DNA of 64,000 bases from Chrysomallon squamiferum (GCA_012295275.1 CM022677.1:21618131-21682130); one strand, 5' to 3'; shown: positions 1 to 16,713, counted from the stretch's first letter. Numbers and translations: made by a program. Notes: generated by a model not told the origin, from the sequence alone.

Positions 1-285
1 TCATATGTGTACTGCCTTTACTATTTTGCATATTAGAACTATGTCCTTACCAAAATGTATATTAGTACTATAGCTTTATTAACTTGTATATTAGTATATA
101 TGTCCTTAATAACTTGTATATATCAGGGTGTATATTTAGTAACTTGTGTATCAATATGTACATCGTTAAAAACTCGTATATCAGAATTTGTATTTCTTTA
201 ATAACTGGTATCCAGGTGTGTGTATCTGTAGAAACTTGTAAATTAATATAAAGTCTTTGATAACTTGTAAATCAGTGAGTATTAC
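1..285. repeat. Degenerate 31-32 bp tandem repeat in CTLD-1 intron 2
   Basis: Units of the form TGTATGTCTTTAATAACT followed by TGTATATCAGTA recur about every 31-32 bp right up to the exon 2 donor. Equivalent arrays lie at 10021-10304, 18300-18540, 21130-21380, 28616-28925, 35444-35885, 42520-42838, 50830-51120 and 58140-58510, and beside the relics at 6060-6340 (inverted), 14460-14600 (inverted), 30930-31185, 38530-38755, 45610-45838 and 52740-52998. Confidence 0.6.
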
Positions 286-2257
286 CCTTGCTTTGATCCA
301 GCTAACATCAAATCCTTTCGGAGAAAACCAGTAACAAGCTTTGTGTATGTAATGGAAGCCATCCTTACACTGTTCTGCACCTACAAAGACAAAATATTAT
401 TTGATAACAAATAATAAGGTAAGCAGTTACAGAGACAAATGTCACAGGGATATATGGAAACACTTGGCAAATAAATGTTGCAATTACGTACAAGGTATGA
501 AATACAAAGAATCTCACTGGATGTTGAATTCGTTTGTACACATTATTTCACTGTCACGGTTTCAAAGTCGTTACTTTAATGCCAATCGATGAAACGAAGG
601 GTACAACTACCACAACGGCGAGAGAGGCTGAATAATGTGTGTGTGTGCACCAGCGGCAATAACGACAGCATTACATCGTCGTCTCGAGGTGCATTAATCT
701 CAGGAGCAGTAATTGCGTTCCATCCCCACTTCAGAGCAGTTTGTAGATCCTGGACATTAAAGATATGAGAATGGATTTCTCGTACCCTACGGCTCAACTG
801 GTGGCCACTTCAACACTTGGATGTGGTTCCGCTCAAGAAGATTAATGGTTCGCCTAGCGATATATGATGAATTTGTAGATCAGTTTGTATATGATGAATT
901 TGTATGATGAATTTGCTTCAGGAATGGAATGACCACTGGTGTGATGATCTCGTCGCAGTAACGTTGGGAAGTAATTTTCTCTGTGAGTGAAAACGAGATC
1001 TGTTTCGCCTCCACCATGAATGCTTGCCCAGACCATGACGCTGCCACCGCCGTATCGGTCGTGCAGAATGACGTTGAACATAAAACCTGGATTTGTCTGT
1101 GACTAATGTCTCATCCCATTGTCTGCGTCACCAGTGTTGGTGAATTCTGGCACATCTCAGACGTCGCTGAATGTGACGCGCTGTCAGGGGAAAATCAAAA
1201 ACGGGGAGACGAGCTTGTAATCCAGGAGAATGGAGACGGTTGCGGACAGTTTGAGCACGAATTCTTGCTAAACGTGGCGCAGCCTGGAACTTGTGACGTC
1301 AAAATGACATGAAATCTTGTGGCTCTAGTTTGCTGCACAGTACGGACTATACGTGGAGCACATTCGGACGTTTGACGTCAAAATGACGTCACTGAATACT
1401 TGGAGATGGTTACGGACAGTTTGAGCATGAATTCTTGTGCCGCTGGTTTGCTAAACGTGGGGCTCCCTGGAACCTGTTACGTGAAAATGACGTCACTAAA
1501 TACCTATCTTCTACTGGAGTAGTTAATCGTGGTCTACCGGAACGTGTTTGATCTCGCACTTGCGCAGTTTCCTGTGCCCGTTGTCGCTGTCGTGACGTGG
1601 TACTCTCATGAACATGAACGTACTGAGCGACGTCGTGTACGCGTTGGCCGACGTTAACTCGTCCCATTTCTTCACGACGTTGATTTTCCGTTAAGCCTGG
1701 ACGGCGACACATTATAACAGGACACGTTCTCACTTTTGCTTTTGGATAATCCTGTTTCAGTGCATTAAAATGTCATCTCAATGCACGTGCGGTACGTGCG
1801 ATATGACAAATTGTTTTCTTTTCATTACCCATAACGGCAGATCATATATAGATATCGATATGTGTGTGTTTATATGTGTGTGGGTGTACGCGCGCGCGAG
1901 TACATAAGTACGTGTGTGTGTATATATATATATATATACGTATTTATGTATGTACGTAATATAGACCAATACCAACAAATATAGAGGCATGAAGTAAAAA
2001 AATAGATGGAAGAAAGAAAATCAGAGTACCAGACAAACAGATTACCATACAGATAAAAATAAGAAGAGATGGAGACAGAAGATATGTTGTATATGTTCAT
2101 GATCAAGGAAAGTGTGTGTGTGGAAATGTATAAGACAACAGACAGCCAGACAGACATACAAAGAGTTACAGATTTGGGTCTTAAAAGCAGAAAAATACTT
2201 ACATGCATCATTGTAGCCAAAACAAAGAAGAAAGCAGAGAATATAAATAATCTTCAT
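286..2257 (-). CDS. CTLD-1: secreted C-type lectin, 5' part (exons 1-2 only, runs off the left edge)
   Basis: Two exons are visible. Exon 1 is 2203..2257: the ATG ends at 2257, a hydrophobic signal peptide beginning MKIIYILCFLLCFGYNDA follows, and the donor is GTAAGT. Exon 2 is 286..380, between a TTTGTAG acceptor and a GTAAT donor. It encodes the first Cys pair (C..GF..ACYWFSP) and the SWIKA segment that opens a long-form CTLD. Splice phases (1, then 0) match the other copies. Exons 3 and 4 must lie left of the window. Intron 1 holds a Tc1-like relic and the intron 2 part seen here holds a 31-32 bp degenerate repeat. Exons 1 and 2 nearly match those of CTLD-2, so this is a recent duplicate. 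Whether the missing exons are intact cannot be judged. Confidence 0.8.
580..1765 (-). pseudogene. Tc1-like transposase relic inside CTLD-1 intron 1
   Basis: Read on the minus strand from about 1733 this is a broken Tc1/mariner-superfamily transposase. The paired-type helix-turn-helix comes first (RRPGLTENQRREEMGRVNVG, then a GRPRLTTPVEDRYL linker). The second helix region follows (RLA..QTVRNRL), then part of the DDE catalytic domain (DRYGGGSVMVW near 1050, and RYCDEIITPVV in another frame), then a C-terminal piece (RRVREIHSHIFN near 790 and WGWNAI). Frames change several times and the second helix region is repeated two or three times in tandem, so it cannot make a transposase. I could not find convincing terminal inverted repeats. 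It sits in the same sense as the host gene. Confidence 0.78.
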
Positions 2258-2410
2258 TTCTTCCTACTTTTCCAAAACTTTAACAGATGCAGAGACAAAC
2301 AGTCAGTCGACTGGTTTAGGAAATGTTCTGACAATTTCTTGCAATCCCACACAGATGGATTTACCTCGAATGAATAAATATTTTTCTCCGTTTTAAAATA
2401 GTCGGCTCGG
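2258..2410 (-). promoter_or_regulatory. CTLD-1 5' UTR and putative core promoter
   Basis: This block upstream of the ATG is conserved in all nine loci. A TATA-like TATTTTAAAA lies at 2391-2400 (minus strand), followed by TATTTATTCATTCGAGG, about 130 bp before the start codon. The promoter role is inferred from position and conservation. Confidence 0.4.
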
Positions 2411-3167
2411 TGTGGTAATTTATCATAATGATCTACACTGTTCCTGCACTTCTTTTTTTTTTTCTTTTTTTTTTTTATGATTTGTGTTTTTCAGTCATCT
2501 TGCATTTCAATACAAAGAAAAAGAAAAAGATTCATCATACGAAAGTTGCAATGGTAATGATTATGATGATGATTCGATGCACAACTACACAGAGAGGTAA
2601 ATGATTATGATGATGATGATGATAAAAGTAACAATGGGGATGATAATCATTATTATAATAATTATTATGATGACTTTATTCTTTTCTGTTGTACATTTTC
2701 GACAAATAGCAGTATATCCTGTCTGTGTGTATGTCTGTCTATATATCTGTTTAGCTGATATATATATATATATATCCTAATATCAATATCTATGTTCATC
2801 TGCTTGTCTCTGAATCAAACATTATATTATTTGTTCTATTTTTATACTGAAGTGATAGTAGTAGCAGTAGCAGTAGTAGTAGTAGTAGCAGTAGTAGTAG
2901 CAGTAGTAGTAGTAACTACAGCTGACACACCATGCACTATATGTTTGTTTTAATTATTATTATGCTTATATTACAATATAGGCTGAACTTGACATGAATT
3001 CCTGCTGAGTTTAACATAGAAATATTGTGTAGTATTACAAATATACTCCACGATTCATTATGTTTGTTGTTGTTGTTATTATCTTTCTTGTTATTATTAG
3101 TAGTAATTTATTGTTATCATTTTTATTATTATTATTATTATCATCATCATTATCTTCATCATCATCA

Positions 3168-3202
<35 letters not shown>

Positions 3203-3949
3203 ACTATTAATTTATTATTACTATTATTATTATTATAATTATTAGTATTAATGACAGCAGAGCAATTTTATGTTTAATAACTATTAGGACCTATAGTTAG
3301 TAGGTCTAAAAACTATAATCTCTCTGTCAGCACGTGTATGTTAGTCTGTACGTGTTTGTGTGTGTCGACACATAACATAGAACGACAGACAATCAGCTTC
3401 ATATATAGATAGACTGGTAGAAAGAGACCAATGACAAAAACACTCACACACACACACAGACACACAGACACACACGTAGAAATAGAGAGAGGCATGCCAT
3501 ATAGTGATAGAGATAGACGTACAGGTAGAAAAGTATGATTAAATACAGAGCTGTATAAAATGATAAATAATTATGATGATGATGAAGATGATGATAATGA
3601 TTTTTTCTGTTCTACATTTTCAACAAAATGCTACGTGTACAATACTTACAGATTCGCCTGTACTTCATTCCATATAATAATAAAAAGAACATTATCAATG
3701 AAAAATGGATAAAAAATGCCACCATTAAATATGTTTTGAATTTAATATATATATGTTTTAAATTTTTTAAATATCTCGTTATGTATATTATGTATATGTG
3801 TGTTCATATTTTTCTGTGCGCGTGTGCGCGCGCATTTGTGTTTCAGTTCGTGTGTTTGTGTGCGTGTGTGTGTGTGTCTGGATAGATAAAGATAAATATA
3901 GATATTGTGGACGCTTATTACATCCTTTGAAGAAACAATAGCTATATAA
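2411..3949. other. Upstream of CTLD-1, repeats only
   Basis: Contains poly-T (2450-2477), GAT repeats (2560-2680), TA (2758-2775), AGT (2857-2912), ATT/ATC (3106-3240), AC (3444-3475) and the dispersed repeat at 3600-3800. No coding frame beyond repeat by-products. Confidence 0.5.
3600..3800 (+). repeat. Dispersed repeat of about 180 bp
   Basis: Matches 22385-22540 in the same orientation and 63775-63985 inverted (TGCTACGTGTACAATACTTA..CAGATT, then CATATAATAATAAAAAG). No function seen. Confidence 0.5.
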
Positions 3950-4019
3950 TAATAATAATAATAATAATAGCTTATGTGATAAGGTAATTCTGTTAACTGA
4001 CTGAGTATTGTTTTGTCAA

Positions 4020-4374
4020 CAATGTTCTGCTGTTGACATTCTTCGAAATGTGCTCAGTTGTCCTTACAATCAACACTGACGACCTTCCAGAGAAAAAACT
4101 GCTGTTTGACTTCTCCAACACTTTCTCCCAGACAAAACGTTCTCCAGATAACTTGTCATCGTGGAGAAACTAAAGAAGTTTGGCTTCCTGTGACACCTTG
4201 ACCTTCTGCACTCTGATAGGATCAACAGAGTAACTCGAATGTAGCAGTCTACCTTTTTACTAAATAGCACTGGGCTGCCTTGCGAAGTGTTCTTTTCTGC
4301 TGTTTGGAGAAATCCTCAGGGTATTTACCTTCAGTTACATAGACCGAGACCCTGTTGAACTCTGTGTCTTCCAT
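4020..4374 (-). pseudogene. Integrase-like fragment (KRBA2/gypsy-integrase type), copy 1
   Basis: From the ATG at 4374 the minus strand reads MEDTEFNRVSVYVTEGKYPE, then a KQQKRTLRKAAQCYLVK segment and a stop. After frame changes it continues with HDDKLSGE.., EKV, FFS and NVNSR-like pieces. This resembles the leader and zinc-binding (H2C2) region of KRBA2-like and gypsy/Ginger integrases, by memory of the family. No catalytic core is present. Confidence 0.5.
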
Positions 4375-4619
4375 TTGCAAAGGACAGGTAACTGGGAGTC
4401 CAATTTATAGCAAAATCTAACTGAAGTTAATCATAAGTATGCTTTGAAATGTGCAGGGTGTCAAAGACTGGACAATTTGTAGCAACTATTTGAAATAGCA
4501 CTCTATATATTGAGTTACTCCAGTACATTTCAAATGCATACTTTGGATATTTTCGAATGTGTGTGTCAGTGTGTTTGTGTGCCTTTGTGTGTATGTGTCT
4601 GAGTTATTGTCAAAGTGTA

Positions 4620-5504
4620 ACCACAACAGGAAAATAGTGCAGAAAATCGCTGAAGAAATACAACTTAGTTCACTCAAATTAATTAGAATATTATAAACTG
4701 ATGATTTTAAAACCTAATCAAATGAGGAAAAAATACATGTTCACCATTTCCAGATAATTCTTTTTATCTATTAGTAAAATAAATGTACTTGTATTTTATG
4801 ACCAACGTAAGTTTTATTCATGTACATCGAAACGACCACTTTTATGTCTGATTTTATAACCGCTCCAGTGTGTTCATTACAAACGAACTTAGTTTTATTA
4901 TCCTCTTTCCATACAATAGTTATATATTATAATATTCACGATGATGAGGTATTTGAAAAACACACTGTATAGAACTTGCTGAGCCTTTTATTGTGTGGCT
5001 GCGTGTGTGTGTGTGTTGTGTGTGTATGTATGTCTGTGTATGTGGGTGTGTATGTGTAATTGTGTGTGATTTAATGTTCGTCTGTGTCTTAGTGTGTATG
5101 TGTGTTTGTGTGTACATGTGTGTATGTGTGTGTATGTGTGTGTGTATGTGTGTGCGTGTATGTGTGTTTATGTGTGCGTGTGGATATGTGTGTATGTGTG
5201 TGTATGTGAGCGTGTGTTTGTGTTTGATAGAGAGAAAGATAGAGAAGGGGAGGAAGCAGGCACGCGGGGGGAGGGAGGCTTCCTACAGATTTTACTTCAT
5301 TTATTTTATTTTTATTATTATTGTTATTTTTTAAATAAGTTTCAAAGTTACATCCGAAAGAAACAGCCGTCCTTAGCCGAAACAAGAATACTAAATATTA
5401 GTAAATCAAAAGAAAAAAAATTATATGTCTCTAAAATAATTTTTGAGGAGGTGATTTCACATGAACGTTTTACTTCATTTGAATTCATTTCATTATTTAT
5501 CTAT

Positions 5505-5535
<31 letters not shown>

Positions 5536-5600
5536 TATCAAGTTTAAAATATCAAATGTATATAGCGATTTTCTGCACTGTTTTACTCTTGTGCAATAAC
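4620..5600 (+). repeat. Family A dispersed repeat, copy 1
   Basis: Hallmarks in order: GAATATTATAAACTGATG, CCAGATAATTCTTTT, GCTGAGCCTTTTATTGTG, a TG tract (4985-5225), GATAGAGAGAAAGATAGAGA, GGAGGGAGGCTTCCTACAG, ACTTCATTTATTTTAT and AGCGATTTTCTGCACTG. No coding capacity is seen. Class unknown; possibly a non-autonomous element. Confidence 0.6.
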
Positions 5601-5927
5601 ACACACACGCACACCCACACAAAAAGTCACACACACACGGACACACACTCCAAAAGGCACACGCACACACACACACAAAAAGGCACACACAAAAAGGCAC
5701 ACACACACACACACACACGGGGTCACACACACAAAGACACATATATATACACACGCATTATATATACAGAATATTTCTTTCCCTGTCCATGTATATCTCT
5801 TTGTAACTGGGTATCTACTATTGTTTCAAAAAAGTAATATTTAGGCAATGTATATACAAAATATTTGTTTCTCTATCCATCTGTCGGTCTTTGTAACTGC
5901 GTATCTATGTTTGTCTAAAGAAGTAAT

Positions 5928-6022
5928 ATGTACACCACTGTAGGGATGTCTTCTTTCCTTTATACAAGAACTGTTACTGGATTTCTCCAAATAACGTTTC
6001 CGCTGGATCGATCGAAGCAGTA
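5928..6022 (+). pseudogene. Relic 1: orphan CTLD exon 2, inverted
   Basis: This 95-nt block has the length, phase and donor (GTAATA) of lectin exon 2, but on the plus strand. It reads HHCRDVFF..KNCYWISPNNV..SIEAV with no stop. The acceptor AG is lost (AAGTAAT before the exon). Intron-2-type 31-32 bp repeats follow it (6060-6340). No exon 1, 3 or 4 lies nearby on this strand, so it is a gene fragment carried in an inverted module. Confidence 0.7.
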
Positions 6023-6424
6023 GTAATATATACCGACATATAATTTATGAGAGAATTTCTGCTTTTAAAGATACTCACTTACTTACCAGTTATTAAATAG
6101 ACACGAATACTGACATACGAGTTATTAGAGACATACATATTAATCTATAAGTTACTAGATATACATTCTGATATATACATGTCTCTGAAGAGATATATAA
6201 TAATATAGAAGTTACTAAAGATATACTACTTAGATACAAGTTAGTAAACATATTGATGTAATATACAGTTGATTAAAGACATAGTATACTACTAATGTAA
6301 AAGTTACTAAACATCTTGTTGTAACATACAGTTGATTAAAGACATAGTTGTTGCTCATTGTGTTTCGTTGCTATTACTAGTATTGTTGTAATTATTATTA
6401 TTGTTATTTGTCGCTTATTATTGT

Positions 6425-6640
6425 TATTGTTGTTGTTCGTTCTGTTATTGTTATATTTGGTATTATTATTACTACTCTTGATGTAGTTGTTATTATTCGT
6501 AGATGCAGTAGTAGTACTGGTGTTGTTGTTTGTGCTGTTATTGTTATATTTGGTATTATTATTACTACTCTTCATGTAGTTGTTATTATTCGTAGATGCA
6601 GTAGTAGAACTGGTCTTGTTGTTTTGCTACTACTTGTATT
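6425..6640 (+). repeat. 93-bp repeat, about 2.3 copies
   Basis: Unit GTTATTGTTATATTTGGTAT.. with GATGTAGTTGTTATTATTCG and a TGCAGTAGTAG run. Related arrays of period 90-93 bp on the other strand lie at 30660-30850, 38265-38450 and 45245-45530 (three units). Confidence 0.55.
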
Positions 6641-7155
6641 ATTGTAATTTTTAATTATTCTTTTTGCAGCTATTTCATCTTTATCAATATTACAATTAAT
6701 TTTATAATAATAATTATTATTATTATTATTATTGTTACTCCTCTCCTTTCTTGGTCTTTCGTTTTTTTAAGTCCGTTTTGTTTTCGTGGAAAATCTGGTT
6801 CTGAGGGGTTTCACTGTGCTAATTAATTCACTTACTTTATTGAAACTTTCTTTTAATTGTGCTCAACAGCTTCTCTGCAGTGTTTCCTACAATTTAATTA
6901 TCGTTGCGAAAATATTATATACCAGACTGCATTTAGCCTCAGAGTTGTAAGAAAACATCTGGCAGTTAACCAACCAATTCTTTGTCACACATTTGACGTG
7001 GCTACATGGCCTAAATTTCAACTCTATTAAAAATGTTTCGCTACCAATAACATTTTTTAAATCAGAATTATTTTTCATTCGCTTTCCGCGTGATTCAGGT
7101 TTGTAAGTTTTTTTTTTTTCAAAAGACTACTATAACATTAAAAATTCAATTACAA

Positions 7156-7171
7156 TTTATTTTTATTTATT
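7156..7171 (-). other. Polyadenylation signals of CTLD-2
   Basis: Three overlapping or adjacent AATAAA hexamers on the minus strand begin about 25 nt after the stop. Confidence 0.55.
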
Positions 7172-7193
7172 TTTTGTCATTAAACAAATTTCA

Positions 7194-12158
<4,965 letters not shown>

Positions 12159-12310
12159 TTCTTCCTACTTTTCCAAAACTTTAACAGATGCAGAGACAAA
12201 CAGTCAGTCGACTGGTTTAGGAAATGTTCTGACAATTTCTTGCAATCCCACACAGATGGATTTACCTCGAATGAATAAATATTTTTCTCCGTTTTAAAAT
12301 AGTCGGCTCG
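12159..12310 (-). promoter_or_regulatory. CTLD-2 5' UTR and putative core promoter
   Basis: This block is nearly identical to the CTLD-1 block, with the TATTTTAAAA element at about 12292-12301 and the same TTTATTCATTCGAGG sequence downstream of it. Confidence 0.4.
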
Positions 12311-12355
12311 GTGTGGTAATTTATCATAATGATCTACACTGTTCCTGCACTTCTG

Positions 12356-12387
<32 letters not shown>

Positions 12388-12655
12388 ATTTTGTTTTTTC
12401 AGTCATCTTGCATTTCAATACAAAGAAAAAGAAAAAGATTCATCATACGAAAGTTGCAATGGTAATGATTATGATGATGATTCGATGCACAACTACACAG
12501 AGAGGTAAATGATTATGATGATGATGATAAAAGTAATAATGGGGATGATAATCATTATTATAATAATTCTTATGATGACTTTATTCTTTTCTGTTGTACA
12601 TTTTCGACAAATAGCAGGATATCCTGTCTGTGTGTCTGTCTATATACCTGTTTAG

Positions 12656-12708
<53 letters not shown>

Positions 12709-13040
12709 TAATATCAATATCTATGTTCATCTGCTTGTCTCTGAATCAAATATTATATTATTTGTTCTATTTTTATACTGAAGTGTAAAGTCGTATCTGA
12801 AGTGATAGTAGTAGCAGTAGCAGTAGTAGTAGTAGTAGTAGTAGTAGTAGCAGTAGTAGTAGTAACTACAGCTGACACACCATGCACTATATGTTTATTT
12901 TAATTATTATTATGCTTCTATTACAATACAGGCTGAACTTGACATGAATTCCTGATGAGTTTAACATAGATATATTGTGTAGTATTACAAATATACTGCA
13001 CGATCCATTATGTTTGTTGTTGTTGTTATTATAATTTTTC

Positions 13041-13130
<90 letters not shown>

Positions 13131-13254
13131 ACAGCAGAGGAATTTCATGTTTAATAACACTTAGGATCGTATAGTTAGTGGGTCTAAAAACTATAATCTC
13201 TCTGCCAACACCTGTATGTTTGTCTGTATGTGTTTGTGTGTCGACACATAACAT

Positions 13255-13484
13255 TTGGAATGTACATTTTGGATATCGTTGAATGTGAATTTAAATCTAA
13301 CGTCTTGAAATGACAGAAGATACGCACGTACATTTGGGATATTTTAAATGTTGTTTGTTTATCTATTTTCTTAAAATGTGAGATGCTTATACAAATAGAT
13401 TTTGGATATTTTAAATCACTATTCCTTTTTTATAATATAAGAAGGTGATTCCAGTAAATTTTAGGTATTTAAAAATGATAATTT

Positions 13485-13490
<6 letters not shown>
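13255..13490 (+). repeat. About 62-bp degenerate satellite, block 1
   Basis: Degenerate units of about 60-65 bp built on TTTGGATATTTTAAAT, a T-rich stretch, TTAAAATGTGAGATG and TATACAAATA. Confidence 0.45.
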
Positions 13491-13526
<36 letters not shown>

Positions 13527-13529
13527 CTT

Positions 13530-14185
13530 GAAATATAACTTAGTTCACACAAATTCATTAGAATATTATAAAGTTTAGCTTTTGAAACCTAACGTAGTGA
13601 TGAGAAAATAAATTTTGACCATTTCCAGATAATTCTTTTTGTGTATTAGTAAAATAAATGTACTTGTATTTTACGACAAACATTAGTTTTATGCATGCAG
13701 ATCCAAATTACCAATTTTATGTTTCATTTTATAACCACACCAGTATGTTCATTAGAAATGAACTTAGTTTTATTATCCTCTTTCCACACAATTGTAATAT
13801 GTCATAATATTCACGATGATGACGTGTTTAAAAAAACGCACTGTATAGAAATTGCTGAGCCTTTTTATTGTGTGTGTGCGTGCGTGTGTGTGTGTATTTG
13901 TGTATGTGTGTGTGCGTGCGTGTTTGTGTGTGAATGTGTGTGATTGCGTGCGTGCGTGTGTATGTGTGTGTGTGCGTGCGTGTGTTTGTGTTTGATAGAG
14001 AGAAAGATGAATACGGTGTGCAGCCAGGCAGGCAGAGGGAGGGAGGCTTCCTACAGATTTTACTTCATTAATTTTATTTTTATTATTATTGTTATTTTTC
14101 AGATAAGTTTCAAAGTTACATCCGAATGAAACAGCAGTCCTATACATTTTGATTGTATATAGTGATTTTCTGCACTGTTTAACTG
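13530..14185 (+). repeat. Family A dispersed repeat, copy 2
   Basis: Same hallmarks; TG tract at 13868-13996. Confidence 0.6.
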
Positions 14186-14358
14186 TTGTGCAGTAACACA
14201 CACACGCACACACACACACACACACAAAGGCACACACACACACACACGGGGACACACACGCACACATATACATATACATTATATATACAAAATATTTGTT
14301 TGTCTATCAATCTATCTGTCTTTGTAACTGCGTATCTACGTTTCTGTAAAGAAGTAAT

Positions 14359-14453
14359 ATGTACACCATTGTAGCGATGTCTTCGTTCCTTTATACAAGA
14401 ACTGTTACTGGTTTTCTCCAAATAAGGTTTCCGCTAGCTCGATCGAAGCAATG
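14359..14453 (+). pseudogene. Relic 2: orphan CTLD exon 2, inverted
   Basis: This 95-nt exon 2 homolog on the plus strand reads HHCSDVFVPLYKNCYWFSPNKV and ends at EAM with a GTAATG donor. The acceptor is lost, as in relic 1. Its intron 2 repeats break off near 14600, where unrelated sequence begins. Confidence 0.7.
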
Positions 14454-14605
14454 GTAATGCATACCGACGAGAATTTCAGCTTTTAAAGATACTCACTTAC
14501 TTACCAGTTATTAAACAAATACGAATACTGATACACGAGTTATTAAAGACATACATATTAATCTATAATTACTAGGTATACATTCTGATATAAACAAGTC
14601 ACTAC

Positions 14606-16713
14606 ATTACAAACGAACGTCACGATTTAGCTTAACTTGATATACTGGTCATGCAAGCATCGTCAGAGAAATAAAATATTTACGCTTATATTTACTGCAC
14701 TGTGAACATTACTTATTATTATTATTTTTGTTGTTGATGTTGTGTTTGATGCTGTTGTTGTTCTTGCTGCTATTATTATTATTATTGTTGTTGTTGTTGT
14801 TATACACATATAACAATGCAATCTAGTAGTACTCAGTGTATTGAATTGTTGTAATCAGTTTTAGAGAAGGTTTCTGTAAGATGAGTATACATATATCTCG
14901 TAGCACGATTTCTTTATTTTATTCTGACATTGAAACCTAACAACGTGACACTTGATCAGTGTCGTGTGGAGGTCTGGTGAAGCCCGGGGCCAACTCCTTG
15001 ATTGTAATTCCCAAAGATTCAAGTACAAGGCCTAGCACTGAGGAATAGTATGAGAAAGAAAGATATTTTGAATATGTAAACACAGATGAAACAGAAAATA
15101 AACACTTTATTCGATTTAAATATAAATGCCCATATTGGATTCCCGTTGCCAGAGCCCCTTCGGCCCCCATCTCTGCACGCCACTGCACTTGATGAAGTGT
15201 AAAATATTTGTCCTTTATAAACAGATATCTTTATACGGATGACGTCATCCTAACAGGCAACAACCATATCCGGTATGCTGTATCTATCGAAGAAGTACAT
15301 CATCATCGCCGCTATGAAGTGGGCTGACAGCGCGTGCAGGAAACAACGGAAGACGAGGAGTGGATAGAACAGACGCGAAGTCCTTGGAGCGATCGTGAAT
15401 CACGTGCGTTATCCATTACTGGATCATCAGAGTTATTTTGTAAAACACGTGACACCTACTCACATGCTCACTGAGACAGAAGGATTCAAGATTTTCAAAA
15501 ATATGGTGAGCAGTGAGGAAGATGTTTCACCTTTTAACTCAAACATGAGTGCTGGAATGTTTAGTAAAACACAGATTACAATAAACAGGTTTGGTAGGTA
15601 TGGTGTAGAATTTGGTCCCTGGTCATGTTCTGGTAAAAAAGTTGAACCATTACTTTGTCTGTCAACAAAAACGCTTTACTTCGCGGATTTCAGTTGTACA
15701 GTTAACGTTATCCACAAAACTACGACATCGTCGCCTTCGTCACTGACACAAGAACAGACGAAAAAAACAACATCGTTCAAATACTGTCACTTTTAGTCAT
15801 CACTGGGATAATATTTTAATTTTAATTTTAATTTATTTATTTATTTGATTTTATTTGATTTATTTATTTATATTTGTTTACGTTTTGTATTTCGGATGAC
15901 GTCAGACAGCAGTGACAACGTCATACACACTTGATTTGAACATTTCTAATGGAATTATTTCGGTCAAACAGATACATGTATAATGCATATAGAGAACTCA
16001 TTCTTGTATTTATTTATATATATTTATTTTATTTTTATTTTTTATTTTTTTTTTTTTATTTCTTTGTATATGAAACGAAATATGAAGACAAATTATATTC
16101 GTGTTTTCAGTTTGATTTCACATACAATTATATGTTGTTTCATGTGTGCCTTTTTGGTTTCGCTTTAAAATGTATACAAAAAATAAAATGTAGATAAATT
16201 ATAGATGTACTTTCTGATTGTAGGACATCAAAATAAGAACCGTTATTTGATTTATTTATCTATTTTCTTTTACTAAGATTTATATAAAATACGTAAGTAA
16301 CTTATACTAAGTTTAGTATTTACTGGACATAAAATTAGCAACTTTTGGTTTGTTGCAGATTAATACAAATTAAAAAAAAAAACTTTTTATGAATTTTGTG
16401 TTTAATTTTTGTGTTTAATTTGTGTTTAAAATGTAAAGATGAATTATACAGATACATGAATAAATATATCAAGTATTATTATTTATTTGTTTGTTATACT
16501 TTTCTTTAATTTATGCACACACTGTATAATAGACAAAACTGTAAAACATGAACTGATGCTTTGAGGCAGGATTTCCTGTGGAAATTTGTATATTGGGTTT
16601 TTCCACTGTTTTAATAAAATTTCACTTTTCTTACGTAGTATTTTCAGTAAAATTAATTATTAATGAAGCAGACTGGTTGAATCAGAAAATATGCAACCTG
16701 CGACATTAAACAG

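Larger units (their letters stand above)
1..3375. repeat. 10-kb tandem duplication, left copy
   Basis: Near-identical to 10021-13253 (offset about 10,020 bp), including exon 2, the Tc1 relic, exon 1 and the upstream block. Differences are mainly microsatellite lengths and small indels. The match ends at CGACACATAACAT. Confidence 0.85.
3950..6790 (+). repeat. Inverted module copy 1
   Basis: The reverse complement of the 45.1-47.5 kb and 53-55.4 kb order: integrase-like fragment, family A repeat, relic exon 2, 31-32 bp array, 93-bp repeat, and a segment matching 38041-38105. At about 6790-6800 it joins sequence matching 56630-56720 in direct orientation, a visible breakpoint. Confidence 0.65.
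13254..14605 (+). repeat. Inverted module copy 2 (shorter)
   Basis: Contains the 62-bp satellite (13255-13490), a family A copy and relic 2 in plus orientation. It stops in the intron-2 type repeat at about 14605. Confidence 0.6.

Noticed and set aside
1106-1312. Plus-strand frame of 68 codons in the Tc1 relic
   Set aside because: Antisense shadow of the transposase relic; not conserved in copy 3.
540-1820. Terminal inverted repeats for the Tc1-like relic
   Set aside because: GTGACA/ATGACA-type motifs occur at both sides but I could not align convincing inverted ends.
5094-5837. 247-codon Cys/Val/Thr/His-rich frame over TG and CA tracts
   Set aside because: It results from TG and CA repeats of family A; the copies elsewhere do not keep the frame.
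14937-15188. 83-codon minus-strand frame
   Set aside because: No recognisable domain, no repeat support and a weak start; not enough to call a gene.
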